64,000 bases of DNA, from positions 93,259,765 to 93,323,764 of the forward strand of contig OZ020599.1 in the NCBI GenBank assembly GCA_963971535.1. The letters are read 5' to 3'. Below are positions 21,753-32,479 of this stretch, in pieces. A model generated the notes under the pieces. It was not told where the DNA came from and ran no database searches. It was given only the letters and a program-made list of their open reading frames with translations. The position numbers and the translations under genes are program-made. The DNA comes from Notolepis coatsorum (lineage: Eukaryota; Chordata; Actinopteri; Aulopiformes; Paralepididae). The stretch's first letter is position 1, and the number at the start of each line of letters is the position of its first letter.

Positions 21753-22375
21753 TGTAAGCGGATCCCTAAAGTTTTTTACCTCATTACCTAAACATAAGAC
21801 GCACCAAAAGTTTATTAGATTAGATAAGATTAAAATGTATTGTCATTATACAGCACAAGTACAGTACAATGAAAATAGGTTTGGCATCCAAACTGAATTT
21901 GACCTCGTTACCTAAAGATAAATATTTCATACCTCATTACCTAAACATAAGAGGACCCAAAGCCTTTTACCTTGTTACCTAAAAGCATAAGAGACCCCAA
22001 AGGCTTCTACCTCATTACCTAAAGATGAGGGAAGCCTTAAATCCTTTTACCTCATTACCTAAATGTAAAGAGACCACAAAGGCTTTTACCTCATTACCTA
22101 AAGATGAGGGAAGCCTTAAATCCTTTGACCTCATTACCTAAATGTAAAGAGACCACAAAGGCTTTTACCTATACACTATATGAATTGAAAATGGGGGACC
22201 CTGATGGAAACAAGACAAACGTCTTTCTCAGGTCTGCATCCCCTTAACAATTGTATGTATTGAGCCGTACTGTATTGTACCCATTCTGCAATCTGTTAAA
22301 TAAAGTTTTCATTCATTCATTCATTCATTCATTCATTCACCTCATTACCTAAAAGCATAAGGGAACCCTAAAGAC
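21753..22375. repeat. Exon-edge-derived minisatellite, right block with LINE tails
   Basis: The ACCTCATTACCTAAA units resume directly after the BEL/Pao target duplication. They are interrupted by a LINE tail (21812-21895, ATGTATTGTCATTATACAGC) and by a second LINE 3' end with an (ATTC)n tail at 22180-22338. The last recognisable unit is at 22339-22375. Confidence 0.85.
22180..22338 (+). mobile_element. CR1/L2-type LINE 3' end with (ATTC)n tail
   Basis: GAATTGAAAATGGGGGACCC then CAGGTCTGCATCCCC and CCCATTCTGCAATCTGTTAA. The same 3' UTR is seen at 34288-34433 and 35483-35625 with a CAAT-type tail, and inverted at 31410-31582. Confidence 0.75.
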
Positions 22376-22379
22376 CTTT

Positions 22380-23100
22380 TTAAATTGTATTCAAAATATA
22401 TAATAAAGATGATTACCCTGCCTTGGCCAACAATGCCAGAGGAAGTCACGCCACTAGTACAGGCCTCATTTACACACGTCATGACATAATGTCTCTTATC
22501 CGGATAATATCTAAATATCCACGTTCCATTTTCACCTGGCCACATCATTGCATTTTGGTTAGCCAGATAGAAATCTGATTGCGTCTTTCCAGAGAAAAAA
22601 GTTTTGATTGTTATACATATACAGTATATGTGTGTGTGTCATTGTAATGCTTGTGTGTGTGAGGTACAGTATGTGGCGTTCGTACACATGGCTTTTTAGC
22701 TATCCGATCAGCTCAAAGCATGTGTAAACGGGGTAGTAGTGACACATCATGGCATTATTACAGTGAAACATAACATGTGTCCATAATCCTGGATGAGGTC
22801 CATGAGTGGCATTATAGAGGATTAGTGGGAGGGGTTACTGTCCCAAAACATGTTGGTTGACTTCCCTGGTTGGTGTAAATATGTGCTACGGTATGTTGCT
22901 ACGGTAACTAACAACTTCCTTTCATGGTGCTACGGTAACTAACAACTTCCCTTCTTTTCTATAATGTTTAGGCTTGCATGTTTAGTCATGAACAAGGTTC
23001 CCCTGCCTGTTATTACATAGAATGCCCACTTAAAAACATTTGTGACCTCTTCAATGAAAATGCTAAATATCAAAAGCTCAGACTTGTCATACAAACTGTT
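22380..23100. other. chmp4b intron 4, no feature recognised
   Basis: Unique-looking sequence apart from a GTGTGTGTG stretch near 22630 and a duplicated GGTGCTACGGTAACTAACAAC near 22900-22945. Confidence 0.5.
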
Positions 23101-23102
23101 TT

Positions 23103-23456
23103 TGAAGCTTTGTTTACACCTGAGAGTCTGAAGCTTTGTTTACACCTGTGTGTCTGAAGCTTTGTTTACACCTGTGTGTCTGAAGCTTTGTTTACACCTG
23201 TGAGTCTGAAGCTGTGTTTACACCTGTGAGTCTGAAGCTGTGTTCACACCTGTGAGTCTGACGCATTGTTTACACCTGTGAGTCTGAAGCTTTGTTTACA
23301 CCTGTGAGTCTGAAGCTTTGTTCACACCTGTGAATCTGAAGCTTTGTTTACACCTGTGAGTCTGAAGCGTTGTTTACACCTGTGAGTTTGAATCTTTGTT
23401 TACACCTGTGTCTGAAGCTTTGTTTACACCTGTGAGTCTGAAGCGTTGTTTACACC
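23103..23456. repeat. 26-bp minisatellite, about 13 copies
   Basis: The unit TTTGTTTACACCTGTGAGTC then TGAAGC repeats with small variants. Confidence 0.9.
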
Positions 23457-23586
23457 TGGGTGCAACTCACTTTATTTACACTGTACACGGCACATCAGAA
23501 TATGTACGGCTTCTCACACCCAGTGTTGTAGTCGAGTCACTAAATCTCGAGGTTGAGTCTAGTCTCCATTAGCCTAGTCCTGAGTC

Positions 23587-23900
23587 TAGTGATGCACGAT
23601 ATATCGGCCGCCGATATAATATCGGCCGATATGGCAATTTTTTTACACACCGGTATTGGTCCGATATCAAGATAGGGCCGATATGGGCCAATATAAAAAT
23701 AATAATAATAATAAAAAAAAAATCAGTCATTTCTGAAAATAAAAAAATGCGTTTTGGAAAATAGCTCTTTATTTGATTATCATAAAAAAGTGTTTTCTAT
23801 ACAGAGATATCGACATCGGTAAATATCGGTATCGGCTAGAACAGCAATATTAATATCGGTTATCGGTATCGGCCACAATTTTCACATCGGTGCATCACTA
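23587..23900. mobile_element. hAT-type MITE, complete, nested
   Basis: The ends are TAGTGATGCACGATA and its inverse GGTGCATCACTA. An 8-bp target duplication CCTGAGTC lies at 23579-23586 and 23901-23908. The interior is rich in CGATAT/ATCGG words. Confidence 0.9.
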
Positions 23901-24139
23901 CCTGAGTCCAAGTCATAAAGGTTGAGTCCACTCCACTCTGGCAGTCAAAGAGCTGACATACTAATAAAAAAAGGTTTACATTAAACATAAATGACACAGC
24001 AGTTATCATTTCAAAGTGAGTTTATTTACTTTGTGACACAATAGCCAAACAAAATGCACTAGCCATCAATATATTATGCCAAATGATTAGGGCCTATATA
24101 ATTTTTTATAATTTTTTAATAAATAATTGTATCAATTAA

Positions 24140-25092
24140 CACTTTGATTGCCTAAGGTTAAATTCATGATATACCATCCGTTGCCAGCTCTATTTAACAT
24201 GGAGAAGTTCCCCTTCTTTGCAGGGCTATAACTTTTTAAATTCTATTGCTAGATTGCCATTATTAGGGCCCATTCAAGGTCCTATATGTATTGTTCATGG
24301 TGTAGCAACGTTAAACTTTTTCATTCACATATTCATACTAAAATATGATCTAAAGTATAAGTATGTTTTCATCTCTTTCTGCAGCTTTCTCCAGAACGTG
24401 ATTTATAGCCCCAAATACATTATATTGATGATGAAATACAGTTTGGTAGGAATCTGTGCGAGATCAAAAATTTCAATTGGACGTACTTCTAGAAGTTTCT
24501 ACGTATCATCTGGTATTGACCGGATGGGCGGGGGATCGTTTATAATTCCGTGGGCAACGTTTTACCATTCATCTAATGTGGGTCAAATGTTCATCATAGC
24601 AGTTAGTGTCGAACACGATAATATTACACGCTAAAACTCACCCCAGTCTCCGCGGGCCGTTGGGCGATCAGCGTGGGGTAGACAGTTTTCCATTATGGGA
24701 TGTTGAAATACCCGGTCCATTTCCAGGTTGTATAATAATATATACGTCCAAATCATGTTGTTTTTTCGAGTTATTTGCAGCGATCGATGTTCACTGTGTG
24801 AAGACTGAGTCTCTCTAACATTAGCGAGTGCCCGGACCACATATGGAGTGAGTCCTGCCGGGTTAAAGGTAACATCCGTTTTTTTCGATCTGCCGATCGG
24901 CCACCAGATGGCGGTCTTGAACCGCTAGAGGATTGAGAGGAGATCACACTTGTGTCTCAGGGCCCCGGAAAGGAAATATGATTCCGATCACAGATTTTTG
25001 AAATATTGATATCAAAGACGAGTTACGGCGTCTTCGGCAACTTGAGCATGGCGGGGAAGGACGCCTAAACTCGTCCTTTGGCAACTAAAGTG
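24140..25092. mobile_element. piggyBac-like MITE, complete, nested
   Basis: TTAA lies on both sides (24136-24139 and 25093-25096). The inverted ends are CACTTTGATTGCC and GGCAACTAAAGTG. It is 953 bp with no transposase. It is in inverse orientation to the truncated copy at 12898-13702. Confidence 0.85.
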
Positions 25093-25214
25093 TTAACAAG
25101 TCCAAGTCCTCGTCAGCACCTTCCGAGTCCGAATGCCAATGCTCGAGTCCAAGACGAGTCACGAGTCCTGAAAATCCAGTCCAGGACTCTTAGTACTACA
25201 ACACTGCTCACACC

Positions 25215-25796
25215 AAATGGGTTGCCTCCTTTTTAAGTGACAATCACTAGCAACTACTCTTGTCTATGCGTTGTCCGTGAGAACGACGCACAATTGAGAT
25301 TTTGGAAAAGGCCGTTCTGCAACCTTTGGGATCCCCACCATCCCTGGTGTGCGGCCCTGGGCTGGGCTGCTGTTGCCCATTATAGTCACATAAAGCTTCT
25401 GAACCAGTTTCCATGGTGTCCGTCCTATACATGAGACTCATATTTCCTGCTGAAGGTTGTCATGTGCTCTTTGAGAGCCCTTGACTGAACACCTGTCCCA
25501 TGTGAAACCTAACCCACTGGTGATGTTCCCGTGTAAACCTCTCTGGGAGCCAGGGACACCCCTGCATAAATATTTCAAACGTGTTCAGGTTTGCATTTTT
25601 TTTTTTTCATCCAACATATCTACTATAATGAGATTTAGTATGCGTTTAATAAGTCTCTGGAAATCTTTTAATTATCAGTCTGTCTTTTTGTTTTTTGTCA
25701 TAGCATTATATTTATATATTGCTGGGCTGATTTTGATTTTGATTCACAATGTCTCTATTCGATTTGATACCAATTCAATTGGGCTTGACAGTGCTG
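25215..25796. other. chmp4b intron 4, no feature recognised
   Basis: No conserved frame. A pyrimidine-rich run lies near 25600. Confidence 0.5.
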
Positions 25797-25805
25797 GTTT
25801 CAGGG

Positions 25806-26960
25806 GCGTCTCTACAAATAGTAGCTCCAGTTCTGCAGACCCCTCTCTGATTGGTTGAGCTCCATTTCTGCAGACCTCTCTCTGATTGGCCGAGCACGCG
25901 CATGCGCATGAGCCGCGACAAGCTCCTCTAGCCAGGAGTCGAAACTCCGTTAAGCTCCAGAGAGAGAGGCTGAAAACCCACAGTTGTTGCCCGCCGGATG
26001 GGAGCCGAATCTCGGATCCGAGTTTTCTGATGAATAGCCCCAAAACATGGAGGTCGCGAACGCAATTTATACGCATGGAAGTATTGATTACGCCATAACG
26101 AATCATTAAAAAAATATACCGTTAACTGGAATATGTTGTGTGTGCCTTTACACATATGTTGGATAGGATTATGTACTTGGTTTGTCATTAAAAACCAATA
26201 ATAATTGCTCGCCGGCTTCGCTGACCAGAAACAAGTAAACAGAGTAGGGCATATCGGTATATGTACATAAGTTATTGTACATTGTAACGTTATGTTATTT
26301 CGCGGCCTGCCCATTTGATGTTCCCAAATCATATTCAGAAAGTATCACAGAGACTTCTATTGACCAAGGAATTAGTTATTATTAGTAAGACACAACATTT
26401 CCGTAGCAATTGACCACCAGACTCTTTCTCTTAAGGCATTAACTGGGTTAATTAATATAAATGTTATATTGTAACTGTCTAGTTACACATTGGTTCCGAA
26501 ACATGTATGTTCCAGCCAGGCTGCAATTAAAACTTTGAATCTGAGAGAGCTCTGGTCAGCGAAGCCGGCGAGCAATTATTATTGGTTTTTAATGACAAAC
26601 CAAGTACATAATCCTATCCAACATATGTGTAAAGGCACACACAACATATTCCAGTTAACGGTATATTTTTTTAATGATTCGTTATGGCGTAATCAATACT
26701 TCCATGCGTATAAATTGCGTTCGCGACCTCCATGTTTTGGGGCTATTCATCAGAAAACTCGGATCCGAGATTCGGCTCCCATCCGGCGGGCAACAACAGC
26801 CTCTCTCTCTGGAGCTTAACGGAGTTTCGAATCCTGACTAGAGCTTGTCGCGGCTCATGCGCATGCGCGCGCTCGGCCAATCAGAGAGAGGTCTGGAGAA
26901 ATGGAGCTCAACCAATCAGAGAGGGGTCTGCAGAACTGGAGCTACTATTTGTAGAGACGC
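25806..26960. mobile_element. Large foldback element, about 420-bp arms, about 9-bp target duplication
   Basis: The arms at 25806-26228 and 26554-26960 are near-perfect inverted copies. They start GCGTCTCTACAAATAGTAGC and share GGATCCGAGTTTTCTGATG and TTGCTCGCCGGCTTCGCTG. The spacer of about 325 bases is unrelated. Flanking direct repeats are GTTTCAGGG (25797-25805) and GTTTCAGGA (26961-26969). No transposase is present. The first bases GCGTC are the same as in the foldback element at 7725. Confidence 0.85.
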
Positions 26961-26969
26961 GTTTCAGGA

Positions 26970-27600
26970 GGCCAGCACCAGCTGTTGTTGTCAAAAGATG
27001 TAATTTGGTAAACTGAGTTTCCCATAGCAGTTCAGTAGAAACTCAGTTCAAAGGCAAACTAGAGACACCTTCAGGATGGGAGGTGCGCTGCAAATAATGT
27101 TTAGCGAAGACCTTTAATCTTTGATTAAAAGATAGATATTTTTAGTCTATTTTAAGATCATTCAAATTAAATGATTCCAAATAGATTTTCTTTTATATTT
27201 TTACCCTATTTACTTATCACTGAAAAGCATTATTGTATTATGCTATGCTATCATACAGAGCTGTGGGTTATATTCAGATGTACAAGCAAGTATATAGAGG
27301 GGTTATATGCAGGTATATTCAGATCAAACCAAACTGCCTCTAAGAGTCTTTATTGAAGTCGCTCACCGCTGTTATGTACAGGGTGTGATTTTCAGGATTT
27401 TTTTATATTCGAGTTTCAGGGCCTCTGATGTTAACATGACATTTTGAGTCGGATGTGGCGATTTTCATGGGTTTATGTGGCGTTTTTATTATACAATGGA
27501 AACCTTATGGCAGTGGTGAATCTGCTAATAAATCGGTAACGGTAAAAGATTATGAAAAAAGGACACCTTGATTTTTGTATCAGGTGGCAAGAATAACTTG
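26970..27600. other. chmp4b intron 4, no feature recognised
   Basis: AT-rich unique-looking sequence without conserved frames. Confidence 0.5.
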
Positions 27601-27617
27601 GCCGGTGTGATCCTTTT

Positions 27618-28070
27618 ATTTTTTTTGTATCTCTCTTTCTCCGATTTTTCTCTGTTTTTCTCCCCGTCCCAATTTAGTTGTTGTGCCAATTCCCCCCCTC
27701 CCCTGCCTGGTTGTTGTGCGCATGTTCTCCTACTGGTCGGTACAAGGGAACCCTGAAGTATCCGCACGCTTCCTCCGACACGTGCGGCGACAGCCAGTGG
27801 CTCTCTTCTCACCTGGCAGCGAGGGCTCTCATTGTTGAACGCGTGGGAGGTCACGCTGCCTTCCTCAAGTCCTGCCTCCGCTGAGCAAGCGCCCAGACCT
27901 GACCTGTAGCCGTCGCTGTCCACAACGCCAGTTTCCCACCCACGCTTCCCTCCCCCTAACCCAGCCAAACTGGTTAGTATAGCGATCAGCCCAAGCCAAG
28001 GCAATGCTGACTCCGGGAGTCGAGACCGCAGCCTCTTGGTGACGAGCGCAATCGCCACCTGACCGCCCCT
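27618..28070 (-). mobile_element. tRNA-derived SINE, - strand, 15-bp target duplication
   Basis: On the - strand it starts GGGGCGGTCAGGTGGCGATT and has B box GGTCTCGACTCC. It then has a GC-rich body and ends in an A-rich tail (T-rich at 27618-27640 on +). The direct repeat CGGTGTGATCCTTTT flanks it at 27603-27617 and 28071-28085. The 177-residue - strand reading frame through it is not a gene. Confidence 0.85.
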
Positions 28071-28149
28071 CGGTGTGATCCTTTTTAACTTTACTTTTTA
28101 TACATTATCTCTTTTTTCTTACTTTCCACTCCAATTATTTGTTGCTTTT

Positions 28150-28376
28150 CTCGATTCCCTGTTCGATTCCCGCTCCTCCCGGGCCGCGTGTGTCGAAGTG
28201 TCCTCGAGTAAAAGACACTTAACCCAGTTAACCCCCTAACTGCCTCCGATGTGCAGGTTCGCGCTACCTTGCATGGTGGCCTCCGCCGTCAGTGTGTGAG
28301 TGAATGGGTGAAATGTGAGGAACAAAATTGTAAAGCGCTTTGGATAAAAGAGCATTTATTTACTATTTACATTGTT
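28150..28376 (+). mobile_element. V-SINE-like SINE, head truncated
   Basis: It starts at the B box (TGTTCGATTCCCGCTCCTCC) and continues with GTAAAAGACACTTAACCC and TTGTAAAGCGCTTTGG. It ends only about 30 bases before chmp4b exon 5, just upstream of the C-rich tract of the acceptor. Confidence 0.75.
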
Positions 28377-28382
28377 TGTTTG

Positions 28383-28404
28383 CCCCCCCCCCCCCCCCAC
28401 ACAG
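28383..28404 (+). promoter_or_regulatory. chmp4b exon 5 acceptor with C16 tract
   Basis: Sixteen consecutive C (28383-28398) followed by ACACAG form the polypyrimidine tract and acceptor of the last exon. Pure C is a less usual U2AF target than a U-rich tract, and the run length is likely to vary between alleles. Confidence 0.75.
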
Positions 28405-28472
28405 CCAAGAAGAAGGAGGAGGAGGACATGGACGACATGGAGGATCTACAGCGCTGGGCGATGGCCAATTAG
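28405..28472 (+). CDS. chmp4b: chmp4b exon 5 (C-terminus and stop)
   Basis: After completing the split Ala codon it encodes KKKEEEDMDDMEDLQRWAMA and a final Asn, then TAG. This is the acidic tail and the amphipathic C-terminal helix which in CHMP4 proteins binds the ALIX Bro1 domain. The Met-x2-Leu-x2-Trp-Ala pattern is kept, as in mammalian CHMP4B. The open frame extends upstream through the SINE to 28251, but the CACAG acceptor and family alignment fix the exon start here. Confidence 0.93.
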
Positions 28473-28917
28473 ACCCTGCATCACCTACATCACACCTGCA
28501 TCAGAGAGCGAGGGTGTATGGATGAACGGACTTATAGGATATCAAGTGTGGTTGGTTGTTTCTTGAATGTGTCTGAGGAGAGCTGACTGTCTTCTAAATG
28601 TTAACACTACAAAAAGGCAAGAATTGCTGTTTTGAGTTTTGCCTCGCACCCCTCTGCAACCCAGAACCCCAGAGAAAAAGACACCCACCCCGGTACTCAA
28701 CTCGATGACGCGGCGTCAGGATATTGTTTTTTTTTTTTGCACCGAAACTCGATGCAGCGTGATGATGGCACTTAAAATGTTTTCCCTTCGATTGGAATAC
28801 AAATATGGCACTCCATGCCCCGCGTGTCGGGGCACAGCTATTGAGCTATCCACAGAAATCATATTCGAAGCGAATAATTGAAATAACTATGTCACGGTGC
28901 AATTCTTGACTTTAAAG

Positions 28918-29376
28918 GTCCTGTAAGTGGTGTTTTTGTGAAGTGGTGTATATTAACGTTATATTTATTATACGTTAAAATGATAGCTCTACATTCTGAC
29001 ATCCATCACTGATACAGATACATGGGTCTCCCAGTCCCTCCTGCTCTGCAGTATACAGAGAATGAATTTCCTGGTATCCCGCTCCCACTTTATCCAATCA
29101 GGAGAGAGAACTCTACACTGAAGAAAATTGTCTGACAAAAATAGGAAATAAAAACTATTTTTAAGCAATTATATGCTTGAAACAGGTACAATAATCCGCC
29201 AGTGCAGTACAAACAAATTAGGCATGGCAAGATTTCTTGAAATAAGTTTAAAAATATATATATAATATTATAATGATATTCTATAATAGAAAATGTATTT
29301 TGTGTTTACTGCAGAGCAGGAGGGACTGAGAGCTATTTAACACATAACTTAACAAAAGAATACCACTTACAGCATA
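28918..29376. mobile_element. MITE-like element with inverted ends
   Basis: The ends GTCCTGTAAGTGGT and ACCACTTACAGCAT are inverse to each other. A second inverted pair lies inside (CAGTCCCTCCTGCTCTGCAG at about 29034 against CTGCAGAGCAGGAGGGACTG at about 29312). No clear target duplication was found. Confidence 0.55.
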
Positions 29377-29956
29377 TTTTATAAACCCTATTGTCTTGGA
29401 CTGGTTATGCTGGTTAACATCACTGAAGGATAGTGAATACAACGGGAGCTAAGACCTCTTGGTTTTTCTGTCCGATATACAGAATAAACACCTGTTTGTG
29501 AGCCAGTGAATTACGCTGGATGATTTCTTTGACAATAATATTGATAATAATAATCCTTGCTCTCTGTTATGTTAAAGGTGACAGTCGAGCATGCCCTGGT
29601 GATGAAGCTCTTTGTTATCTGCGTATATTATAACCTGTTTTTGTTTCAGACTACGTGCACCCCCCCCCCCCCGTCTCACCGCTGGTTCTTGTTCCTTGGT
29701 GTAAATATCCAAAATGTCTTCTTTTATTTTATTTTATTTCTTCTATTTTTACTCTCACCAAAAGGTTTTCTTCATGTTGTGTGAAGCATGCAACGACGGA
29801 AAATCACAACATGGATCACAGCGCACGGCTAGAGAGAAAGATATTAACCCAAACACCCTCATCCCCTCTGCCTGTCCAGGTCTTTTCTCACCAGCGTCTT
29901 CTTTATTCTGAATTGTATAATGTAAAAAAAAGAAAAAGAAAAAAAAAGTTTCACAC

Positions 29957-30073
29957 CATAACCCTTTCACTACCACACTACAGAAGGTTAACCTTTCACT
30001 ACCACACTACAGACCATTTGTTGTGTGGCAGTGAAATGGTTAACCTTCTGTATTGACGCAGTGAAAGGGTTAA
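29957..30073. repeat. Palindrome in chmp4b 3' UTR, TTAACCCTTTCACT ends
   Basis: The left arm has ACCCTTTCACTACCACACTA and GAAGGTTAACC. The right arm has GGTTAACCTTC and GCAGTGAAAGGGTTAA. The TTAACC ends resemble a tiny piggyBac-like MITE. Confidence 0.65.
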
Positions 30074-30309
30074 TTGCATTGAGAAGGAGATGGTGCTTTA
30101 TAGAAGGATAGATTAGCGGATCTACAGATATCAATCATTTATTTTAGTCCCCCCCCCCCCCCCTCCCCCCAACATGATGTACATTTTTTACATAGGAAAA
30201 AAATAAATATGTAACACGAGGACAGACGAGCATGTTTGCATTTCTATGTTTTATTTATCCAGATGAGAATATTACTTGGGAAAATAAATCATTAAAGTTT
30301 TTGATTCTT

Positions 30310-31405
30310 TGACTGGTGGGGGCTGTATTTTTCTGTTGTTTTTGTTATATGATACTGAATATCATACTGTGTAAATGAAAACTATACTCGGAGCCAAAGC
30401 ACTCATGAGTTATACCTTGTTTCTATTGGCTTAGTTGCCTACACTGTTAAAGTCTACATTTCAGAATACAATGGGGCTTAGCTGTATATTTAGGTTATTG
30501 TATTATATGAATGTTTATATGTTTAATTGTATAACCTTACATTGAAACGGCATTAGGAATATTGATTGGATTTAGATAAAGTCATTGAATCGTCTGGTCA
30601 GTATGACGTCATAATAGAACATTTGTGATGTCACAGTATGATGACATAAGCAAACATTCTAGAACATTTGTGATGTCATAATCAAACATTCTAGAACATT
30701 TGTGTATATATATTCAACAATTCTCTCAGGTGGTTAGGGAATTGGATGAGGGGCTGTGAGGGACCAAGCAGCCCAGAATAGGTCGCAGGGGGCAAGGAGT
30801 GTCCCGAGCAGCATTAGCTGCACTCCAATGGACAATGTAGGGGATGACGGGTTCCAGTAGACTGCGGGAAAAGAAGAAGAAGAGCCCATCAAAAGAATTG
30901 CGGAGGGCAGTAATACGCCACGATGCGTCTACACTGCCGGAAATTCAAAAGAAGAATAAGAAGAAGATCTCATTGTGCATCTTGAAACAGTACTGAACCG
31001 ATAGACTAAAATAGATTGAAGCCTGCATTTCTAGACCAAGGTGCCTTGCCTACCGTTTTGCTGTGGAAAGAGCCGGCAAGTTGATATTTACGGCTTTCAG
31101 GTGTGGAGGAATTTTGTCATGTGTCGAGTCGGTGGTGATTTTGGAGACTGGGAAAAGACAGTTTTCTTACCTTGTAGTAGTGACGTGAATATTTCGTGGC
31201 AGTAAACAGCCTTTGTCAGTTATTACTCAGAACGTTGCTGAATGAAGTTTTTGTTCTGTAAGGCGAAGACCTGATATTATTATACAATACAGTGTATAAT
31301 GTATGACGATGGTTGTAAACCCTTTTGATCCCAAAATAAGTTAATTCAGTGTTGTCCTGAGACACAAGATTTTATTTTTTTTAATCATCTGGGCCCAGGA
31401 GTTCA
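30310..31405. other. Intergenic, no gene recognised
   Basis: It has a duplicated CATTTGTGATGTCA block near 30622-30690 and a repeat-like AAGAAGAAGA-rich segment at 30865-30967 (GGAGGGCAGTAATACGCC). No RALY-like or other coding exon was found between chmp4b and eif2s2. Confidence 0.5.
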
Positions 31406-31409
31406 AAAC

Positions 31410-31582
31410 ATTGAACATTGATTGATTCATTGATTGAACATTTTAATTAACAGCTTGCAGAATGGGTACAGTAGGGGCCTACAGTACAGCTCAATACACA
31501 CAATTGTTATGGGGATGCAGACCAGAGAAAGACTATCGTCTTGTTTGAATTGAAAACTTTATTAACATATTGCAGAATGGGT
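31410..31582 (-). mobile_element. Inverted LINE 3' tail
   Basis: TTGATTGATTCATTGATTG, then GCAGAATGGGTACAG and CAATTGTTATGGGGATGCAG, is the reverse complement of the LINE 3' end at 34320-34433. It joins head to head, at a shared GAATGGGTAC word, with + strand LINE coding sequence. Confidence 0.75.
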
Positions 31583-32400
31583 ACAAACTATCATTACACA
31601 TGGGCAAAACAGAGTCCATTCTCTTCGGTTCAAATAACAAACTCAGCAAGACCGACGGCTTCTCAGTTACAGTGGGTGACAATATTGTAACAAGGAAAGA
31701 TGAAATTACCTACCTGGGTTCCATCCTAGAGGCTAATCTCTCCTGTGACAAAATGGCATCCAATGTAATAAAAAAAGTCAACCAACGAACTCGATTCTTG
31801 TACCGGATCTCCTCTCTGGTAAACAAGAATACCCTGAAGACTCTGGCAGGAGCACTCATTCAAGGGTACTACGACTATGCTTGCACCTCATGGTACCAAA
31901 GCACCTCAAAGGCGCTAAAAACAAAATTACAAACATCTCAAAACAAACTAGGTCAGACTACTGCTTGACCTTACTCCTAGAACCCACCTCACCCCTGCCC
32001 ACTTTGACAACCTAGGATGGCTTAGAGTAGACGACAGAGTACAGCAACTTGCAATGGGCCTGGTCTACAAGATACACTACATGACCATGGTACCCATGTA
32101 CATGTCAAAATACTTCCCAAAGGTCAGTGAATACCACGATCACAACACCAGAGGGAGCTCCACAAATCATGTTAAACCCAGATTCGGCTCAAACAAGGGA
32201 CTAAACACGTTTCGCAAATTATGCCACATCAATGTGGAACGCACTACCCAAAGCTGTAAAGGAATGTGAATCACTACCCACTTTCAAAATCACTCTCAAA
32301 AAACACCTACGGGAGACTGCAATTCGAAACTGGCCCCTGTAAATGTCCTAACACAACCCCCTCCAATGTACAGTAAAAATTACCAAGTATGGTCTTGTCA
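31583..32400 (+). pseudogene. CR1/L2-type LINE ORF2, C-terminal fragment (copy A)
   Basis: It encodes the end of a non-LTR reverse transcriptase: [52 protein letters not shown], then after a frame change near 31970 the HDHNTRGSSTNHVKPRFGSN C-terminal motif. It ends near 32340, followed by a partial 3' UTR. The domain order is typical of Jockey-superfamily (CR1/L2) LINEs of fish. It has no 5' part and is inactive. Confidence 0.8.
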
Positions 32401-32479
32401 ATATTCCAATGTAATGAGTAGAATATATATGTTTAGTGAAGTAATTTGTGATCCTCTTCCTCTTTGCCATCATTGATCC

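Larger units (their letters stand above)
23521..25206. mobile_element. hAT-type element carrying two nested MITEs
   Basis: The ends are CAGTGTTGTAGTCGAGTC (left) and CTACAACACTG (right, inverse). A perfect 8-bp target duplication CTCACACC lies at 23513-23520 and 25207-25214. Its own sequence is 23521-23586, 23909-24135 and 25097-25206, rich in GAGTCC words. The rest is the MITEs at 23587-23900 and 24140-25092. It has no transposase. Confidence 0.85.
28473..30305 (+). other. Probable chmp4b 3' UTR
   Basis: No coding sequence follows the stop. The first convincing poly(A) signal in context is AATAAA at 30283-30288, followed by a GT-rich stretch (GACTGGTGGGGGCTG) near 30310. Earlier signals are possible, for example AATAAA near 30203. 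The stretch includes a MITE (28918-29376), C runs at 29659 and 30150, and a palindrome at 29957-30073. Confidence 0.4.

Noticed and set aside
27525-28058. 177-codon - strand frame
   Set aside because: Lies over a SINE with its target duplication; no protein similarity recognised.
28251-28404. Upstream extension of chmp4b exon 5 frame
   Set aside because: The frame runs through a SINE; the CACAG acceptor and family alignment place the exon start at 28405.
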